Shown here: one piece after another, positions 20,537 through 31,523 of the stretch | How positions within the stretch are numbered: the stretch's first letter is position 1 | Layout: every line of letters begins with the position of its first letter | Source: Hofstenia miamia | Lineage: Eukaryota; Xenacoelomorpha; Acoela; Hofsteniidae | Direction of reading: 5' to 3' | Assembly: GCA_900660155.1 (NCBI GenBank) | Contig: CABFPE010000415.1 | Location: 653,012-687,731, forward strand | Length of the DNA: 34,720 nt | Notes under the pieces: model-generated | What the model was told of the DNA's origin: nothing | What the model saw: the letters and a program-made list of their open reading frames with translations, nothing else | Databases searched by the model: none | Position numbers and translations under genes: made by a program

Positions 20537-22883
20537 GTTTTCATTATAGATGCTGTAATTTAATGCCCTTATTAAATTTCCCCTTCTGAAAAATAAGTTT
20601 GCTAAAAAATTAATTCAAATATAGCAGTATTTAACTGAATCAATTTTTATATTTAATATTATATTTAAAGACAGAAAAAGATAATGCCCGTGCCAGAGAG
20701 TGCCTCTTTAAGTCTTTTTTGCAAATGTCTGCATGTCAGATGGTTTGAATTTTTGGGCGGGTTTACTCTTCTTTTGGATATGTACACTGTAAATTCTTAT
20801 TAATTTCTCCAGAAAAGCTGCAAAGTTGGCTTTCTCATTTCATGTACTAAGATCCATATAAAATATGGAGAACCAATAAAGCAGGAAATACTTTCACGCA
20901 TTCTTTGTTCAATAAATGTTTGTTTTTAACAAGTTAAGCTCATAATTTAATGTTGAATGTGTAGTTGCAAGATGAATTCTGCAAACTTATCAAATGCATT
21001 TGGCTTAATGAAATTTGACGTGTACTCTTTAAGATCGATCACGGTGTACTTTTCATTACTTGAGACGCATTACATCTAACTATAGCATTTGAGTCCTTCT
21101 TTTCTGATAGGAATATTGTATGCCAACATAGCCTCTTTGCAAATTTCAGGTTTGTTTTATCAAACCATGCATAGCACATGACTGGTGGCGGATGTCGATA
21201 ACTTTCCTCAAGTGTTTACTTGTATTACGAATGTCGGTTATTTCGCGGCGATTTTACGGTCACTATTATGCATTGTTTATTAACGATCTGCCAGAAGAAT
21301 ATTTAGATATCTTTCTTTTTTTATTAATAAGATTAATTTAAATTTTGGGAAAATAGCTAAATTTACGCCTGCTGAGATGGAATTTAATAATAAGCATGAT
21401 CAAGCTTTCAATTTTGGGCCTTGTTTGTTCACCCCAATCATTGATATAGGTATAATATTGAGTTGTACTCTTGGTTAGATGCGCACATTTAACATCACAT
21501 TAACTATTTAACTAAATTTGAAACGCAATATTGCTTTGAGTGTATCTTAAAGTGATGTAGTTAAAATGACCATGGGGCTCGGCTTGGCCCGTGGGAACGC
21601 ATTCTTACCCGCTCCATTGGGTAATGAAAAAAGAATTCTTTACCGATTAAACACGCGTTGAAATTAGCTTTGTAAAACATAAATGAAAACTAAATTTACG
21701 TTTTTGAATATAGAATACAATTGTTAATTTATCGGTCATTTCTTTAGTATAGAATTTTACATAAAATGATTTTTCAATCCTTTTTGTTTTTAGAGGAAGG
21801 TTAATGTGTTAGCAAAAAAGTTGTTTAAATATTATTGTAGTCTATCTCTATTCTGTTTTTTAATGTACTCATAGTTGCAATTGTATTGTTTTTTTTCTTT
21901 AAGCCTATTTGAAAATTGAAGATTGAATCAACATTAATTTTGCAGTATATAACTGGGGCTTAAATTTAGTAATAACTATGTTGGGGTCGGGTGTAGGTAT
22001 TAGTGATTGCTCTGAGGAGCTGTTCTACTGCAACACCCACTCATCAAAAATTCTTTGCGACCCGTGCCAACCCGTTATCTCGCGTATGGATAAGTTTTCT
22101 CAGGGTATTGTCATTATGAATCTCTTAGGCTAGAATATCAGAAATGCCTTACTCGCGCAGCCCTAGTTTGTGTCGATAAGTTGGACGGTTTACGTTTGTT
22201 AGAGCTTCCTATCCAAATTTTAGCACTACAGAGATCTACTGTGAAACAAATAATGAATTTCATGAATATGTAAATTATTTTATGCATCAGTCTGCTATTA
22301 AATCACTGATTTAGACTTACTTGAAAAATTCTGTTGACGCTGTACAAAAAGAATTTTTGCTTCTTATAAAAATAGGTATTCATGCTACAATCTCTAAAAA
22401 ATTAATGGTTGATAGGATGTTGATTTATTTAACTTTTCCATTTTTATGATCAAACAAGATCAGGGCTACGTTCATCAAATTTACTTTTCAAACAATCGCT
22501 AACTGCAAACAAACTAGTTATCAGTTTTACTTTAACTATTATAAAATGACTAAATCCATTCTCACCAATTCTAATATCAACGTATTCAACCATCCACTGA
22601 TTTGGACGAAGAAGCGGCTAAGGGAATTTTATTGACACATCTTCCTAGAAAACCAAAATGCACTCATTTTTTCGATGCGTCTGTTTGGCATGCAATGCCT
22701 TTTTTAAGGATTGAGGTCTTTGAACGCTACAACTATCATTTAAAATGATTATTCATCATTTGTAAATATTCTAAAATAGTATAAGCAACATTTTAGTGAT
22801 CACGTATATATTGATTAGAAATTGTTAAGGATCTCATATATTGTGGGAATTCATTAAAAACCTGAGAAGCTTTTGTAAAAATG

Positions 22884-23111
22884 AACATATTCGTAATGAC
22901 ATTAATTTTAGTACACTTATTCACTCGAGCGCTGAATTTTATGTTGAGTAACTTATTCCTTTAAGAATGTTTAGAAAGTATAAACAAATAAATGTAAGAA
23001 ATGTAGCAAACATATTCGTAATGACATTAATTTTATTCACTCGAGCGCTGAATTTTATGTTGAGTAACTTATTCCTTTAAGAATGTATAAACAAATAAAT
23101 GTAAGAAATGT
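22884..23111 (+). repeat. Imperfect local tandem duplication
   Basis: 22884-23004 and 23009-23111 are copies. The second lacks two separate 9-base stretches of the first (AGTACACTT and TTAGAAAGT) and is otherwise identical by eye. Both contain TCACTCGAGCGCTGAATTTT. Confidence 0.9.
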
Positions 23112-23359
23112 TTTATGGGTCTTATCACGGCTAACTTAATATATTAAGTTGACCGTGGTCTTATACTTTGAAACTCACTGTAATATTGGAAAAACCTCCG
23201 TTAATCATCTTGATTTTAGCCCAACCAAGACATGTGGTATTTCCTTTTTTGTGCCTCCCTTCTGATCTGCCTCTCCCTCAACACTTTTCTCCGCATAATA
23301 TTCATTTTCGAGTTCAACTTGCTGCAAACTTAAATTGGTTATGACCTATGTCCTTACGT

Positions 23360-23940
23360 CTCCACAAAGCTAATTTCTCGCTCTTTGTCATCTTCCGGAA
23401 TGTTCCCTTTAATTCCCCTGCTGCTGTAAATCTCTGTTGAAGTCCATTCCTCGCGCCGTTCTTCTCTACGCTTCTCCCTGTTGATGGGATTCTCGTGGCT
23501 TGTTCCTTTCCATGGAACGGTTCCATAAGCGTGCTTTCAAATGGATATCTTCCTTGCCATACAAAGGTGCCCTACTCAAATTCTCGACACTCTCGCTGTC
23601 GCTCTACTTTCATGCTGTGATCTCCTGTTCAACCGTTTGCTCAGTCGCAAATTGGACCTTGATCCTTTTGATTTCAATCGTGGTTCTGCTGCTGCTAATT
23701 TCATCTTGATTCTCAACCTCCAATGACAATAGATTTTTTTCCTCGGCCCGAACTTCAATCTCTTTCCTCTTCAGAGGCCTTCTCTCACTTCGCTTACTCT
23801 TCCATCTGCTCCTGCTTCATCTCCTGTAACTGTCCTCGTTGCCGTGAAACTTGAATTTTGTTTTTTTATTTTTGTGATGTTCGCCTTCAGCGACTAACAT
23901 AGTCCCTCATTATTATTATTATTATTTTATTATTATTAAG
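23360..23940 (+). pseudogene. LINE reverse transcriptase C-terminal relic with ATT tail
   Basis: Plus-strand remains of a CR1/Jockey-type element. Around 23455-23480 a shifted frame gives YASPC-WDS (compare LEYASPVW). At 23500-23720 the frames give RAFKWISSLPYKGALLKF and then DLDPFDFN, matching the RxTKxIxxL...LPYExRLxxLxLxxL thumb/C-terminal block. A run of ATT trinucleotides at 23909-23938 marks the probable 3' tail. Pyrimidine-rich composition like the 17.4-18.3 kb relic suggests the same family. Confidence 0.65.
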
Positions 23941-24494
23941 CAAAAACAAATATGGTAGCCCAATCAGATCAATTACACTCGTTTTTTCTAAGCTTACATG
24001 GAAGTCATGAGAGCACTTTCCTAGTAGATTTTTCCATTAGAATGTATTGCTAAACTTCATTTTTAAGCTTAACTACATTTCGAATAAACTCATTTCGCCT
24101 TTTAAAACAATTTCACGTTGTTATTGTCAGTTTAGAGTAAGCCATCATTTTATCAATATTAGCTTTTCTCTAACTGCATTAGACTAAATGTTATTCGAAA
24201 AAAATCAAATTCGTTTAATCGCGCAAATATTTCTGACTAGAAATTAGGAACTGATCTACGTTTAGGCCCATTCATGTGGTTATATTTGTTCAATTCCAAT
24301 TAACCTAATACAAGCCAGCAGCAATAAGTTAATTTATCTAAAGAGAATTTCGCATGTAGTTTTCTAGGTTTTTATATGCCTTGAATCACCATGGTAGTTT
24401 GTACTATTTTTATTATCCTAATCATACAAAAACCTATTGTAGTAATGTTAAACTTACAATGGTGTTATTTTTAGCTATTGCAATTTATATTTAG

Positions 24495-25808
24495 ACAAGC
24501 CCGTACCGAGTGTACCAATATTGGAATCAGATTATGATAATCAGAAGTTTGACCTTGATAAGTTTCTGTCGCAATTCGAGCAACAGAGCCCTCAACAGCA
24601 TGGCTTCTTACTCAACTCTAACGAACAGTCACGTTTTTCTAAATTATTTCAGCAAAGTAATGAGTATGACGAAAACCGCAATGTATCTGATGCACCTAAT
24701 CGCAATTTGGGGTCGTTGAAGACACTTCTCCTTGGGGAAGATCAAGAGCCTGTAGTTTTGTCTGCTTCTGACCTTGAGCCAGAAAAATCTCCGGAACCTG
24801 AGTCTGAATCATGTGAAGATATGGCAGCCTTTAATAATTTTTTGAACACATTGAACCTGGACGGTGATCGACCTGCCTCTCCGGAAGCTAATCGCATCCG
24901 CTCTCCTGGCCCTGATCTATTTACTGATTATGATTTTAGTAATCCTTCACTGAACCAATTTAGACCCATTGCTAATTCTTTCCCGCAACCGGAAACCNCT
25001 AAGAAGTAATTTACAAAAGTCTTCTATCTAAGATTAAAGTGTGTAACACTTGAAATCTAATATAAGAGAAATCTTCAGTTTCCTAAAATTTAAATGTGAC
25101 AAAAATTCAGTGAAAAGAGCAGAATGATTGATGATCTACTTTAAACAGACCAGAGCTGATATGACTATAGAGTGCTGCTGTAAGTCGTGCAGGTTTTGAA
25201 AAGATTGGATTTAATAGTTCACGAAAAATGCCTCATCAGATAATTTCCATAAGTGTAGGGAGATGGAAAAGTAAGGATATTCCGCAATGATGAATTTTGA
25301 AATCTTTGAAAATGGTCTTAATGAAAAAAAAGAAATTCCTAAAAAATTTAAATTGTAAGCAAATGTGAAGAATGTCAAAACATAAAAATAAATTTCCGAA
25401 AATATGATTACCCAATGAGGCATCTAATGACACCATCCTTCAGTAAAAAGAGAACAACAATGATCCACTTTATCAATGAAACACAAAAAATACTGTTCCA
25501 CTTTAAGGTTAAATTATCTTCTTGGATTTTTGATGCTGCACAAGATCAATACAAACACGAGGGCCTAGTAAAATATTACAATATCCATGTGCAAATATAT
25601 GTCAATGGCTAGAAATTGAATAAATTTCAAAAGTTTTTTGTTTATTAATGCTCCATTGAAATAGAAAGTAAATAAAAATATAAATTTTCTAAATGGTACC
25701 ACAATAATGTATTTGGTTTTGGAGAAAATATTAAAAATTTCATTGGAAAATGCATGACAATAGCATTTTCAGAAAAAAGGTGGAGCTTTGAAACACTTTA
25801 ATATATAT

Positions 25809-25843
<35 letters not shown>

Positions 25844-26547
25844 TTTCTATGTAATCAATATAAAATTTTCATTATCTCTTAGATTTTATAAAACATTGAG
25901 AAGAGTTTCCGTAATATTTGAATAATTTTGAAACATTAACCTACTAGTAATAAGATGAACAAAATCGCCAATTGTTTCAAACCGAAAAGCCGAACCACCA
26001 AAACTCTAGTTAGACCATACAGTTTAAAAACGAGCCTAATCANTCTCCGGAACCTGAGTCTGAATCATGTGAAGATATGGCAGCCTTTAATAATTTTTTG
26101 AACACATTGAACCTGGACGGTGATCGACCTGCCTCTCCGGAAGCTAATCGCATCCGCTCTCCTGGCCCTGATCTATTTACTGATTATGATTTTAGTAATC
26201 CTTCACTGAACCAATTTAGACCCATTGCTAATTCTTTCCCGCAACCGGAAACCCACTACTCGTATAATTCAGAAACTCCTTCGGATGTTTACCATACAAA
26301 TTTCACTCCGGCGAACTACGAAAATATGGACACATTCCAATTGAGTTCTGGCAATATGCGCCCAAGTCATACAATCGCTCAAGTTAATTTATTGCATAGT
26401 ATTCTTCCAGGACTTAGAAGTAAAAGTGCGATGAATGATTCACCTCATAGATTGCAGCCCATTCTTTCCCAGTACATTGCTCCACGGCAACCAAACGCCG
26501 CTGTTCTGCGACCCCCATATCCTGGGAACTTTCGAATGGGTGCTCAG
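24495..26547 (+). CDS. EIF4ENIF1: 4E-T (EIF4ENIF1) coding exon 4, interrupted by an assembly artefact
   Basis: The exon starts after ATTTAG at 24494 and ends GGTGCTCAG before GTAAAT at 26547. As assembled it breaks at a single N (24998), then 1,044 bases of non-coding sequence, another N (26043), then an exact repeat of the last 210 exon bases (24788-24997 equals 26044-26253). Counted once, the exon is 797 bases (24495-24997 plus 26254-26547), in phase on both sides. Recognisable parts in order: KFDLDKFLSQFEQ (like the DFDFNEFF region of 4E-T), SRFSKLFQQS (like SRFSRWFS), an acidic tract, CEDMAAFNNFLNTLNLDGDRP (like DMTAFNKLVSTMKASGTLP), then a Pro/Asn/Ser-rich low-complexity region typical of P-body proteins with LLHSILPGLRSK. 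The translation stays open throughout once the duplicate is collapsed. Confidence 0.88.
24788..24997 (+). repeat. Exact 210-base repeat, copy 1 (assembly overlap)
   Basis: Identical by eye to 26044-26253. Copy 1 ends exactly at the single N at 24998, and copy 2 begins exactly after the single N at 26043. The boundaries coincide with contig joins, so this is most likely an unmerged overlap, not biology. Confidence 0.93.
24998..26043. other. Probably misplaced contig between single Ns
   Basis: 1,044 bases of AT-rich sequence bounded by single Ns in the middle of 4E-T exon 4. It contains a TA microsatellite at 25803-25840 and no recognisable gene. The minus-strand frames at 25211-25436 and the plus-strand frame at 25415-25612 have no family. 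Because exon sequence overlaps across it, it probably belongs elsewhere or is an alternative haplotype. Confidence 0.8.
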
Positions 26548-29185
26548 GTAAATTACCATTTATTGTGAACGTCTAAGTTGTAAATGTCTGGATTTAAACT
26601 TATTTAGCATTGCCATACAAACGCATTCTATAAAACGAAATTAAATGCTCGCATTTTTTAATCACATCCTTCATTATTTTGTTTTCTTTGTTTGCACCAA
26701 GTATTTGTAAGTTGACAATGAATTTTAGGACGTATTTGGTTATGCACTTTAACTTTGTTTATATAAACTCGCTTTTTAAAAAACTATCTGCATGGTATTT
26801 TCACAATAAATCGACAGAACTACTTTCAAGGTATAGGCAGTTTCGTTTAGTTGAATAATCTTATCCTATGTTGAAAATGCAGGAGCTAACAATGACAGCC
26901 TTTCATAAAATGCGGTAAGCAATTGTGAAAGCTTACAATAAACAAATTTGAAATAAGTTTGAATTCGTTATCGTATTTGCAAAAAAATTCTGTATCGTTG
27001 CATATCTGTTATTAGGTTATTTCTCAAATTAAATTTTGTGAGTTTTGAATTTAATTTCAAAATTTAAAAAATGTTTAAATTTGAAAAATTGCGACATTTC
27101 AATGATGAAATATCCAACGGTTGGCTCTATCTGTTGTACAATAATATCGTATTTGCAAAAAAATTCTGTATCGTTGCATATCTGTTATTAGGTTATTTCT
27201 CAAATTAAATTTTGTGAGTTTTGAATTTAATTTCAAAATTTAAAAAATGTTTAAATTTGAAAAATTGCGACATTTCAATGATGAAATATCCAACGGTTGG
27301 CTCTATCTGTTGTACAATAATAAAAACCTGTTTTTTGAATCATATTAGGTAGTAACTGTAAGATAATTCAGATAGGGGCAAGTAAATTTGTCAAAATGGA
27401 CGAAATCTTGAATTTCAGCCTGATAATAATAATAAAGTGAATATTTTGTTCTTATATTGTTTTAACCCTTTATCTCATTAGTATTTGATTATTTATTTGC
27501 AATGCGTTTTACCTGAAAATGAAACAACAATATTGATTTGCACTTTTTAAAGTTTTTAAAACATATTGAACAACATAAATTTGCGAATTAACATAAAATT
27601 TACGTAAAGCATTCTTTAATCCCATTTGTTCAATAGGAATCCTAATGGTCTTTTTCATCGAACTTCTTACCTTACCTCTCAAACTCCTTTCAAACGTTTC
27701 TTTATCCGCTGCTTTCTACACCATTTCTTTTCTTTGCATGTAAAAAATCAAAAAATTGACTTCCGGGAAGAATCATTTTGAAAGTTAGTTTACTCAAACA
27801 ATTTATTCATTTGTCATTTGAGACATTAATAAATATATCAAAAATAATAGCGTATATTTTGGGACATAAAAACTTTAGTATTTATTCGTTTTGAGGAATA
27901 TGTTGCGCTATAGCAGAATCTTTATTTCCGTTTGCTTATCCAATATAATTAAATCATTGTTTTTGTCAAAAGTGGTGGGAAAATCAATTCGTTGAAGTAT
28001 TTATTACTATAATATTCTTAGATTTTTACCATTTCAAATAAACGAGAGTAATAAAAACTAACTAGCAGTCAATTGCATTGCTTGCAGAGCATTGACCAAG
28101 TACTTGATACTCAAGTGTTGCACTTGAAAATACAAGCTTGAAGCTTGTCGTCAGAAATACGTGCAAGTACCTTGATTTTTTAGTTAAGTGACATGCTGGG
28201 TTCTTGTGACTTCGTTTTAGATAATTAAATTCAAAATATATTAGTCTACAGTTGCCTAATTTGAGATGCATATTCAGGAAGGAATTTTCATTGCTAGCTG
28301 TTACGTCAGTTGAAAGGCTTTTTTTTAGTAAACTATTGCTCATCTTAACCCTTTCATTCTTCAGTTATTTTCCTTAGTAATAAAAAAATTATTTTTCCCG
28401 ATGCTTGCCATGAAAATATGACAAAAATTACTGAAACTTTTGTTAAATAACGTTTCTGAATAACACTACCCTTCAATGGTCATAAAGTGATAAGATTCTA
28501 GTATAACTAGTGCAAAAGCAAAATGTCCTAGTCATGTAAATATAGCGGTGAATATAATTATACACCATGATAATTATTGAAATAATCAAGTGCATTAATT
28601 CACTGAGTACAAATCCAAAACAAGTGATTTAGGGTCTAATCAAACAAAGAGTGAGGTACAATGAAAGTGCACTATGTAATTCTACTTATATTCAGCACTA
28701 TTCATGATTTTTTTTATTCTAATCTAAATATTTTTCCTGAATATTTACTCTTTACACAGAAAATTTTCGCTGCGACACCTAAATTTGCTAGAAAAACACC
28801 AAATTTAGTTGCTTCGGAGTGTCCCGTGAAAAGAAATCCAATGTTTTAATTTGTTGTTCTACAACTTTTGTTATAACTACATTGATTTTTTCTTTTTTTC
28901 TGAATGCTTGAAAATACAGCCTCGGAATATTTTTGAAGTACTTGGCTCTAGTTGACATTTGGTATCGTAAATATAATCGTGTTTTTTCATCAAATTTCTG
29001 GATATTGAAGTAAATGCATGAGTTGAGTACATTTACTTATGGTTCAAATTATATACGTTTGTATGGCCATATCCGGTGCATAAATTCTGAGAAGCAGCTC
29101 CTTCTGTGGTTTTATTTTCTGCTTGCTCTATTTTAAGAAGAATTTTTTCATATATTTACGTTGATTTTCACAATGCCTATTTTAG
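26548..29185 (+). other. 4E-T intron 4 (about 2.6 kb)
   Basis: Starts GTAAAT and ends CTATTTTAG. It holds the 176-base tandem duplication (26969-27320). Around 28062-28343 the minus strand has a 93-codon open frame of uncertain meaning, in sequence rich in ACTTGA/TCAAGT inverted words such as TTGATACTCAAGTGTTGCAC. That is reminiscent of hAT element arms but not enough to call one. The rest is plain AT-rich intron. Confidence 0.5.
26969..27320 (+). repeat. Perfect tandem duplication of 176 bp
   Basis: 26969-27144 and 27145-27320 are identical by eye. The unit starts TATCGTATTTGC and ends TTGTACAATAA. Intronic and non-coding. Either a very recent duplication or an assembly artefact. Confidence 0.93.
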
Positions 29186-29416
29186 TTATGCCCGCAAGTT
29201 CGAATGATGACTCCACGTGCTATTCAAGCTCAAATGTATTTCAATCAGCGTCTGCTTGCCGCCAACATGGCCGCCTTTCAGCAATTGCAAATGTATCAAA
29301 AAAACGCAGCCAAGCAATCTTCGCCAATTAACAATCCATTGCCTTCCAAACCCTCTGGTTACCAGCTGTTCGCTGCCGGGGATCGACCTCCTGATGACGA
29401 GAACTTGCCCATTTAG
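29186..29416 (+). CDS. EIF4ENIF1: 4E-T (EIF4ENIF1) terminal coding exon 5
   Basis: A phase-0 acceptor (CTATTTTAG) opens a 231-base exon ending at TAG. It encodes LCPQVRMMTPRAIQAQMYFN, then a Gln/Met/Ala-rich helix RLLAANMAAFQQLQMYQKN and a Pro/Ser tail ending DDENLPI. The Gln-rich helix resembles the MSQLELQQAALEGL...ANFYQ region of vertebrate 4E-T in character and place. With all five exons the protein is about 541 residues, well short of human 4E-T (985). Either the lineage has a short form or exons in the large introns were missed. I saw no other segment with both a fitting phase and a family motif. Confidence 0.8.
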   Translation, partial: LCPQVRMMTPRAIQAQMYFNQRLLAANMAAFQQLQMYQKNAAKQSSPINNPLPSKPSGYQLFAAGDRPPDDENLPI

Positions 29417-29946
29417 TCGCTGTCCTCTTCCACTTGTAGGGATGAATTTTAGTTACAATTGCGTGTAGAATCACTGTAGATAATTTGTGTTCTTTATTTT
29501 CTTCTATGCATTTTTGTATATACATTCAAATGGGTGCTTTGGATTTATGTTGCGGAGTGTTTTAGGGGTTTGTGTAAATACGACTGTTTGCGTTTTGGTT
29601 GGAGCTTTCCAATGTTGTTGATTATGAAAACAAGTGGTTACATAGAGAGCGTTTAGTTTAGATTTTAATTTTGTTTATACAAGTTTTTTAAAGAAAATTT
29701 ATATTTTGTTATTCCTTCGCTCAGATGAAACGTATTTAAAAAATGTATTTAAATACATTTCTGATTATTGGCTAACGTATTTATACAAAAAGAAGAAATA
29801 TCTATTTCAGAGTTTGTTCGAATAATACAGAATACTGATAACAATTCTGAAAGCTTTAGGAAAGAAATACAAACAAAATAAAATAAAACAACGAATATTT
29901 ACAAATAAATAGTGGCTAACTTGGGTTATGGCGATATTAGTTTCTA
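29417..29946 (+). promoter_or_regulatory. Probable 4E-T 3' UTR with poly(A) signals
   Basis: AT-rich sequence after the 4E-T stop. Canonical AATAAA hexamers occur at 29877-29882, 29882-29887 and 29904-29909, about 460-490 bases after the stop and just before the end of the minus-strand LINE relic. A perfect 20-base palindrome, AAATGTATTTAAATACATTT, lies near 29741-29760. No other coding signal was seen here. Confidence 0.45.
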
Positions 29947-30150
29947 TTAAGAGTAATCAGGATTATAAAATGTATAACCTCGGCATTTCAGTCTTTTTAT
30001 ATAAAAGGTGTTAAAGACGTATTTTTTAATATCAATCTTAAAGATTTTTAAAGTATTTATTTGTTTGTTGTATTTTGGTAATTTATTCCATACATTTATA
30101 GCTGTTTTGAAAAATTTTTCATCTTCGTTTCTTATCCCTAATTGGTTCAA
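29947..30150 (-). pseudogene. LINE ORF2 C-terminal end relic
   Basis: The minus-strand frame of 67 codons reads FFKTAINVWNKLPKYNKQIN, then TLKIFKIDIKKYVFN. This is the usual C-terminal signature of Jockey/CR1-type reverse transcriptase proteins (xxAxxxWNxLPxxxxxxxSLxxFKxxLKxxL). It may be the far end of the minus-strand reverse transcriptase at 32400-32880, with the plus-strand element at 30550-31512 inserted between them. Confidence 0.7.
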
Positions 30151-30549
30151 TTGAATCTGTTGTTTATTAATTATTTCTACGGTAAGAAAGTCAATTTTTT
30201 ATGTGGGAAAGTATAAGTTCTGCTGGGATGCCCAAACAACCTACGGTGAAAATTTTATGTTTAGGTATATTTGGGAAGAATTTTTTAAGAATGGAAACAT
30301 TTGGTCAAAGTGTGTAGCCGTGTTGATTATCGTTTAGCTATTCCACTCGTTCGCATTAAAACATTGTAAAATTTACTTTTGCATTTAATACAAGCTATTT
30401 ATTAATCGCTTACAATCAATGTAATTAACTCGAATATTTCCAATTTAGCTCATTTAAAAATTCTGTGAAAATTTGTTTGCAAATGATCATAAAACAGAAT
30501 TTATAAAATGTATAAAAAATTGACACACATTATGCTTTTTTTCTTTTAA

Positions 30550-31512
30550 AAAATTGTAAATATTGCCCCTTCAGCTTATTTAGCGTCTGTGACTGGATCT
30601 TTCAAACTAATAAGCAATATATTGCATGGAAAGACATTTCCCGACATTTATTCTAATTCAGCCCTCTGTGCATGGCAAAACCAAGTGTACTCCACTGTTT
30701 TACCCTGTGGCTCACCTTTTCAAAAGGATTGGCTGGAACCGGTACATGAAAATATTTTCAGTGACATCATTTCCGGATGCAACGAATATAGTAAAAAAAG
30801 ATTAACCGCCTTTAAAGGCAAATTTCAAGGTTCCTGGTTGAATGCACTGCCATCAAAATCTCTGGGTTTAAAATGTACTGACGCTCAATTTAGAATTAGT
30901 TTTGCTCTACGTACGGGCTCTAAAATTTGTGAAAAACATATTTGTTCATGTGAAACACCTGTTGATGAATTAGGTACCCATGGTTTATCTTGCAAGAAGA
31001 GTGCTGGCAGGTTTAGCCGACATAGTCACCTAAATGATTTTTTTAAACGCACAATAGGTACTGCCGGTTACAATTCTGTTTTAGAGCCACCAGGTTTATG
31101 TCGAAGCGATGGGAAACGACCAGACGGAATGACCTTAATACCCTGGTCTCGCGGACAATCTCTCGTGTGGGACGTCACCGTTGTGGATTCACTGGCGCCT
31201 AGTCGCATTTGTCGGGACGTTAATCATATCAAAGAGGCCGAGGAACGCAAAGCTGCAAAGTATACCGAAATATCCAATAGCGGCTACTTGTTCCAACCCC
31301 TTGCTTTCGATACTCAAGGAAATTGCGGACCTTCGACGAAAAGTTTTTTGAAAGATCTAGGAGACAAACTTGTAAATATATCTGGCGATAAACGAGCAAA
31401 AGAATTTCTGTATCAATCAATAACATCGATAATTATTCAACATAATGCCGCTTGTGTACTAGGGACTTTAGATAAACAAGAACGCATGGACGAAATCTTT
31501 ACTTTGTTGTAA
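30550..31512 (+). CDS. LINE ORF2 C-terminus, restriction-like endonuclease, 5'-truncated
   Basis: Open for about 320 codons from a stop at 30547-30549 to TAA. It starts inside the coding region, in the APSAYLASV block of this LINE group, so there is no genuine start codon. Numbered from Val at 30589, residues 119-135 form a C-x-C-x9-H-x3-C knuckle (CSC...LGTHGLSC), then SAGRFSRHSHLND. KRPDG at 176-180 and SLVWDVTVVD at 191-200 supply the Asp residues of a PD-(D/E)xK-like endonuclease. The tail NAACVLGTLDK is also family-typical. The reverse transcriptase is missing, as expected from 5' truncation during target-primed insertion. No stop or frameshift interrupts it, so the insertion is younger than its neighbours. 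Confidence 0.87.
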   Translation, partial: KIVNIAPSAYLASVTGSFKLISNILHGKTFPDIYSNSALCAWQNQVYSTVLPCGSPFQKDWLEPVHENIFSDIISGCNEYSKKRLTAFKGKFQGSWLNALPSKSLGLKCTDAQFRISFALRTGSKICEKHICSCETPVDELGTHGLSCKKSAGRFSRHSHLNDFFKRTIGTAGYNSVLEPPGLCRSDGKRPDGMTLIPWSRGQSLVWDVTVVDSLAPSRICRDVNHIKEAEERKAAKYTEISNSGYLFQPLAFDTQGNCGPSTKSFLKDLGDKLVNISGDKRAKEFLYQSITSIIIQHNAACVLGTLDKQERMDEIFTLL

Positions 31513-31523
31513 TTTCTAAACAG

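Larger units (their letters stand above)
20537..24494 (+). other. 4E-T intron 3 (about 4.0 kb)
   Basis: Starts GTTTTC and ends ATTTAG. From 20537 to 22880 I recognise nothing. There are short GC-richer patches near 21565-21615 and 21970-22200 and a 45-codon open stretch near 22605-22740 containing THLPRKPKCTHFFDASVW, without a family. The 3' part holds the imperfect duplication at 22884-23111 and a LINE end at about 23360-23940. Confidence 0.6.

Noticed and set aside
27630..27750. A possible extra 4E-T exon after the acceptor-like TTCAATAG near 27636
   Set aside because: In the required phase 0 it meets a stop at the third codon. No usable donor follows.
28062..28343. Minus-strand frame resembling a hAT dimerisation end
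   Set aside because: Similarity is limited to a few hydrophobic positions, and no catalytic block lies nearby, so it is not called as an element.
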